From positions 1-37,536 of the forward strand of contig JAEWIJ010000158.1 of NCBI GenBank assembly GCA_023387235.1: 37,536 nt of DNA. The letters are read 5' to 3'. Positions within the stretch are counted from its first letter, which is position 1. Each line of letters opens with the position of its first letter. The translations under genes were made by a program, and so were the position numbers. Of this stretch, positions 32,898 through 37,536 are shown piece by piece. Below the pieces are notes generated by a model that did not search any database, was not told where the DNA came from, and worked only from the letters and a program-made list of their open reading frames with translations. The DNA is from Pseudomonadota bacterium (lineage in GTDB: Bacteria; Pseudomonadota; Alphaproteobacteria; Rhizobiales; Hyphomicrobiaceae).

Positions 32898-33791
32898 ATG
32901 AAAATGCCGGAGAGAAATGCGCGCGCGAGCGGGCCGGCGGGCGGTGCGAGCCACGAAACAGCGCCGGATGTCGGCGCGACGGTGCGTGCGCTCGAGCCCG
33001 TGCGCACGACCGGCGGTCTCAAGGCGCGCTATGTCTTCGCTGATGGCGTGACCCGCATCGACGCGCTGACCGAATACGGTGGCTATCGCCTGCGCTTCCC
33101 GACGACGCACGCGCCACACATCGAGGCCAGCCAGATCAACTCCGGCGGCGGTGTGGTCGGTGGTGACAGCCTCGGCATCGTCGTCGATGTGGGCTCCGGC
33201 GCGGATGCCGTGCATTCGAGCGCGACGGCGGAGCGGATCTATCGTTCGATCGGGCCACCCGCGCGCATCGACGTGGCGCTGAAGCTCGAAGGGACAGCGC
33301 GCCTCGACTGGCTGCCGCAGGAGACGATCCTCTATTCCGGCGCGCGCCTTCACCGCCGCTTCGACGTCGACATTTCGCCCGACGCGCATCTGCTCATGGC
33401 CGAGATGGTCGTTTTCGGGCGCGTCGCACACGGCGAGGTGCCCGGCGAGGGCGAATTGCGCGATCACTGGCGCATTCGCCGCGGCGGGCGGCTCGCTTTT
33501 GCCGAGGCCGTACGCCTCGACGATCACGTCGCGGATGTTCTGGCCCGCCCGGCCGTGGCCGCCGGCGCGCGCGGCACCGGGCTCGTCGTCGCGATCTCAC
33601 CGGATGCCGGGGACCGGCTCGCGGCCCTCCGCGACGCACTGGCCGGCGCGCGTTCCGATTGCGGCGCGAGCGCGTGGAACGGCTTGCTGACTGCCCGATT
33701 TCTAGGCACGCCTGAGGATGTCCGACGTGACATCATCCGGGTCGTCGAGATGCTCGCCGGGCGCGCCATGCCGCGCACCTGGATGACTTGA
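32898..33791 (+). CDS. ureD: Urease accessory protein UreD
   Basis: This 297-residue cytoplasmic urease maturation factor forms, with UreF and UreG, the complex that binds apo-urease and guides nickel insertion. UreD hallmarks are visible: the block LRFPTTHAPHIEASQINSGG leading to GGDSLGIVVDVGSGADAVHS, a SSATAERIYRS segment and LDWLPQETILYSGARLHRRF, followed by a MAEMVVFGR motif. About 40 polar residues precede the conserved part. ATG 32898 follows TAGGG, and the ATG at 32904 is also possible. It is the first gene of the operon, with 30 bp to ureA. Confidence 0.93.
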   Translation: MKMPERNARASGPAGGASHETAPDVGATVRALEPVRTTGGLKARYVFADGVTRIDALTEYGGYRLRFPTTHAPHIEASQINSGGGVVGGDSLGIVVDVGSGADAVHSSATAERIYRSIGPPARIDVALKLEGTARLDWLPQETILYSGARLHRRFDVDISPDAHLLMAEMVVFGRVAHGEVPGEGELRDHWRIRRGGRLAFAEAVRLDDHVADVLARPAVAAGARGTGLVVAISPDAGDRLAALRDALAGARSDCGASAWNGLLTARFLGTPEDVRRDIIRVVEMLAGRAMPRTWMT

Positions 33792-33821
33792 GCGAGGAAC
33801 GACAGAGGGGGCGCCGGCCGC

Positions 33822-34124
33822 ATGAACCTGACACCGCGCGAGAAGGACAAGCTGCTCATCGCGATGGCAGCCAATGTCGCACGCCGGCGCCTGGAGCGTG
33901 GCGTCAAGCTCAACCATCCCGAGGCTATCGCCCTCATTACGGACTTCGTCGTCGAGGGCGCGCGCGACGGCCGCAGCGTCTCCGAGCTCATGGAGGCGGG
34001 CGCCAAGGTACTTCGCCGCGATCAGGTCATGGAGGGCATTGCCGACATGATCCACGATGTGCAGGTCGAGGCCACTTTCCCCGACGGCAGCAAGCTCGTC
34101 ACCGTGCACAACCCCATCCGATAG
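33822..34124 (+). CDS. ureA: Urease subunit gamma
   Basis: This 100-residue structural subunit has the family's standard length. It begins MNLTPREKDKLLIAMAANVA, continues RRLERGVKLNHPEAIALITD and ends with VQVEATFPDGSKLVTVHNPI, all near-invariant in UreA. It assembles with UreB and UreC into the nickel urease. As in most bacteria the three subunits are separate genes. The gene follows ureD by 30 bp and precedes ureJ by 28 bp. Confidence 0.97.
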   Translation: MNLTPREKDKLLIAMAANVARRRLERGVKLNHPEAIALITDFVVEGARDGRSVSELMEAGAKVLRRDQVMEGIADMIHDVQVEATFPDGSKLVTVHNPIR

Positions 34125-34152
34125 CATCGCAGCCCAACGGAGCTTCTCCGCA

Positions 34153-34740
34153 ATGAAATCCGCACGCATTTTCCCGCTCGTCCTCGCGGCCGCGGCGCCT
34201 CTCGTCATGGCGAGCGGCGCCGTGGCGCACACGGGCCACGAGACGGGCTTCTCGCTCGTCGACGGCGCGCTGCATCCGCTCGGCGGCCTCGATCATCTCG
34301 CGGCTATGATCTCGGTCGGCCTCTGGGCGGCACTCGCTGGCGGCAAGCGCGTGTGGGTTTGGCCGGTGGCGTTCGTGTCCATGATGCTCGTCGGTGGCTT
34401 TCTCGGCCATGCCGGCATCGAGCTCCCCGTCGTCGAACCGGCGATTGCGCTTTCGGTCATCGTGCTAGGCCTTGCCGTCGCGCTCGGCGCGAAGGCGCCG
34501 CTCGCGGTCGGTGCCGTCCTGATCGGTATGTTCGCGCTGTTCCATGGCCATGCGCACGGCGCGGAAGCGCCTGCCGAGGGTTGGTACGGCTATGCCGCAG
34601 GCTTTGCACTCTCGACGGCGCTGCTTCATGCCGTCGGCATTGCGATCGGTTTTGCCATCGCGCGTCTTTCGAACCCGATTGCTGCGCGCGCCATCGGCGC
34701 CGCAACGGCCGCTCTCGGCATTTTCCTGATGGTCGGCTGA
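34153..34740 (+). CDS. ureJ: HupE/UreJ-family nickel-related membrane protein
   Basis: This 195-residue membrane protein has a signal sequence (ARIFPLVLAAAAPLVMASGA) and the family motif HPLGGLDHLAAMISVG after HTGHETGFSLVDGALH, then about six hydrophobic helices, one carrying ALFHGHAHGAEAP. HupE/UreJ proteins are nickel permeases or facilitators linked to hydrogenase or urease operons. Here the position between ureA and ureB supports a urease role. The frame opens earlier within ureA, but ATG 34153 begins the signal sequence, with GGAG about ten bases upstream. Confidence 0.9.
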   Translation: MKSARIFPLVLAAAAPLVMASGAVAHTGHETGFSLVDGALHPLGGLDHLAAMISVGLWAALAGGKRVWVWPVAFVSMMLVGGFLGHAGIELPVVEPAIALSVIVLGLAVALGAKAPLAVGAVLIGMFALFHGHAHGAEAPAEGWYGYAAGFALSTALLHAVGIAIGFAIARLSNPIAARAIGAATAALGIFLMVG

Positions 34741-34749
34741 GGTGGCGCC

Positions 34750-35061
34750 ATGAAACCCGGTGAGATCATTACGCCCGACGGCGAGATCGAGCTGAATGCG
34801 GGCCGCACCGCCATCACGCTCACGGTCTCGAATACGGGCGCACGGCCGATCCAGGTCGGCAGCCACTATCACTTCTTCGAGGCCAATCCGGCACTGAGCT
34901 TCGACCGCACCGCCGCGCGCGGAACGCGTCTCGATATTCCCGCCGGAACAGCCGTGCGCTTCGAGCCCGGCCAGACGCGCGAGGTGCGGCTGATCCCGCT
35001 TGCCGGCGCACGCACGGTCTATGGCTTCCGCCAGGAGGTCATGGGCAAGCTCGATCCATAA
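34750..35061 (+). CDS. ureB: Urease subunit beta
   Basis: This 103-residue structural subunit starts MKPGEIITPDGEIELNAGRT and contains the conserved PIQVGSHYHFFEANPALSFD and GTAVRFEPGQTREVRLIPLA blocks, then ends RTVYGFRQEVMGKLD. Length and motifs are standard for UreB. GAGG lies upstream of the ATG. It is separated from ureJ by 9 bp and from ureC by 49 bp. Confidence 0.97.
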   Translation: MKPGEIITPDGEIELNAGRTAITLTVSNTGARPIQVGSHYHFFEANPALSFDRTAARGTRLDIPAGTAVRFEPGQTREVRLIPLAGARTVYGFRQEVMGKLDP

Positions 35062-35110
35062 CAGGCCACGCACGCACGCGCTCACGCGATCAAGCCACAA
35101 GGTATTGCCG

Positions 35111-36826
<1,716 letters not shown>

Positions 36827-36834
36827 GGTTCGAT

Positions 36835-37440
36835 ATGGCAGGTCCCTTGCGCGCATCGTCCGTGGTGAGAGTTGGTCAGCTCGCAGCGACGGAAATTGTC
36901 GACAGCATTACGCTCGACCGCCAGTCGCGCTATCGCCGCCGTGTGCTGCTGACCACGGATAGCGGACGCGATCTGCTCCTCGATCTGCCCGAGGCTACCT
37001 ATCTCGCTCACGGCGATGGTCTTGCCGTCGAGGGTGGTGCCGTGCTCGTCAAAGCTGCCGCCGAGGATCTCCTCGAAATCCACGCGCACGATGCCCTGGC
37101 TCTGGCGACTATAGCCTGGCACCTTGGTAATCGTCACACGCCTGCCGAGATCACGCGCGGCGCCATCTACATCCAACCGGATCATGTGCTGGCAGAACTC
37201 GTCGAGCAGCTCGGCGCGCACGTTCATCGTGTGCGCCGCCCGTTCGAGCCTGAGGGTGGGGCTTACGGCGGCAAAGGCCCACTGCATTCAGGCCATCACC
37301 ATGGTCACGGCGGGCATCATCACCACCACGATCATGATCACGGGCACGACCACCATCATCATGACGATCACCCGCCGAAGCGCGATGTAAAGCTCACCGT
37401 CGTGCAGGGAACTTTCCGTCCCGACAAGCGCGGATCGTGA
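36835..37440 (+). CDS. ureE: Urease accessory protein UreE (nickel metallochaperone)
   Basis: This 201-residue cytoplasmic nickel chaperone delivers nickel to the UreDFG complex. The N-terminal peptide-binding domain is followed by the metal-binding domain with His96 in AWHLGNRHTPAEI and the IYIQPDHVLAELVEQLGAHV helix region. A very His-rich segment covers residues 151-179 (17 His in 29 residues, with Asp and Gly), typical of nickel-storing UreE forms. It is followed by a non-His extension of about 22 residues ending FRPDKRGS. ATG 36835 has GAGG upstream, and the frame's earlier start lies inside ureC. Confidence 0.95.
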   Translation: MAGPLRASSVVRVGQLAATEIVDSITLDRQSRYRRRVLLTTDSGRDLLLDLPEATYLAHGDGLAVEGGAVLVKAAAEDLLEIHAHDALALATIAWHLGNRHTPAEITRGAIYIQPDHVLAELVEQLGAHVHRVRRPFEPEGGAYGGKGPLHSGHHHGHGGHHHHHDHDHGHDHHHHDDHPPKRDVKLTVVQGTFRPDKRGS

Positions 37441-37444
37441 AGCC

Positions 37445-37536
37445 GTGAGCAATCCTCGGCATCCGCCGGCATTCGATGCGCGCCTGCTCGCTTGGTTCTC
37501 GCCGGGATTTCCGATCGGTGCTTTCGCCTACAGTCA
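37445..37536 (+). CDS. ureF: Urease accessory protein UreF (5' part, cut by window end)
   Basis: From GTG 37445 the frame reads SNPRHPPAFDARLLAWFSPG then FPIGAFAYS to the edge of the window. The LLAW-x-SPxFP-x-GAFxYS block is the characteristic UreF N-terminus. It starts four bases after the ureE stop, in the usual gene order. UreF joins UreD and UreG in urease activation. Only about 30 codons are visible; ureG presumably follows outside. Confidence 0.85.
   Translation, partial: MSNPRHPPAFDARLLAWFSPGFPIGAFAYS

Noticed and set aside
31668..33527. 619-codon frame joining ureD antisense to the TAXI binding protein
   Set aside because: The signal peptide and GGGAGG site fix the real start at 32696; the upstream part is antisense to ureD.

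Overview
The window reads as chromosomal DNA of a high-GC alphaproteobacterium, most likely Hyphomicrobiales (Rhizobiales). That placement rests on gene content: a rhizobial-type K-antigen capsule block with an RkpG-like enzyme, a DUF992 protein, a sorbosone-dehydrogenase-like protein, and a urease operon with ureJ between ureA and ureB. It is inference, since no rRNA or tRNA is present. Genes are tightly packed. I saw no insertion sequence, CRISPR array, phage gene or clear pseudogene. Both ends of the window cut through genes.

Region 1 (1-13.5 kb) is an ABC-transporter-dependent (group 2-like) capsular polysaccharide locus. It has three paralogous KpsE/Wzz-like chain-length/export proteins (the first cut by the window edge), a KpsM-like permease on the opposite strand, a KpsT-like ATPase, a KpsD/Wza-like outer-membrane lipoprotein, three GT4 glycosyltransferases (two of them paralogues), a degenerate sulfotransferase-like unknown, a CDP-alcohol phosphatidyltransferase and an RkpG/BioF-like alpha-oxoamine synthase. 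A fatty-acid-hydroxylase/sterol-desaturase gene sits at its right edge. The alpha-oxoamine synthase, the phospho-alcohol transferase and the hydroxylase could together build a sphingoid-like lipid anchor for the capsule. This is a hypothesis.

Region 2 (14.5-18 kb) is mixed: a small lipoprotein, a DUF992 secreted protein, a YihY/BrkB membrane protein and a periplasmic sorbosone-dehydrogenase-like beta-propeller.

Region 3 (18.0-23.8 kb) is a five-gene Opp/Dpp-type ABC importer (binding protein, two permeases, two ATPases). Its genes are coupled by 1-4 nt overlaps and lie behind a textbook sigma-54 -24/-12 element, which suggests nitrogen-responsive expression.

Region 4 (23.8-29.6 kb) is a heavy-metal RND efflux cluster: a His/Cys-rich secreted peptide, an unusual adaptor with two leader-like segments each followed by HEGHDHG, a CzcA/CusA-type pump and a small periplasmic protein. 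No outer-membrane channel gene is present.

Region 5 (29.6-32.7 kb, minus strand) is a TAXI-TRAP transporter (binding protein plus fused DctQM permease). It diverges from region 6 (32.9 kb to the end), the urease operon ureD-ureA-ureJ-ureB-ureC-ureE-ureF, cut within ureF. The proximity of a sigma-54-driven importer, a TRAP importer and urease suggests a nitrogen-acquisition neighbourhood, and the His-rich UreE and UreJ supply nickel handling for urease.
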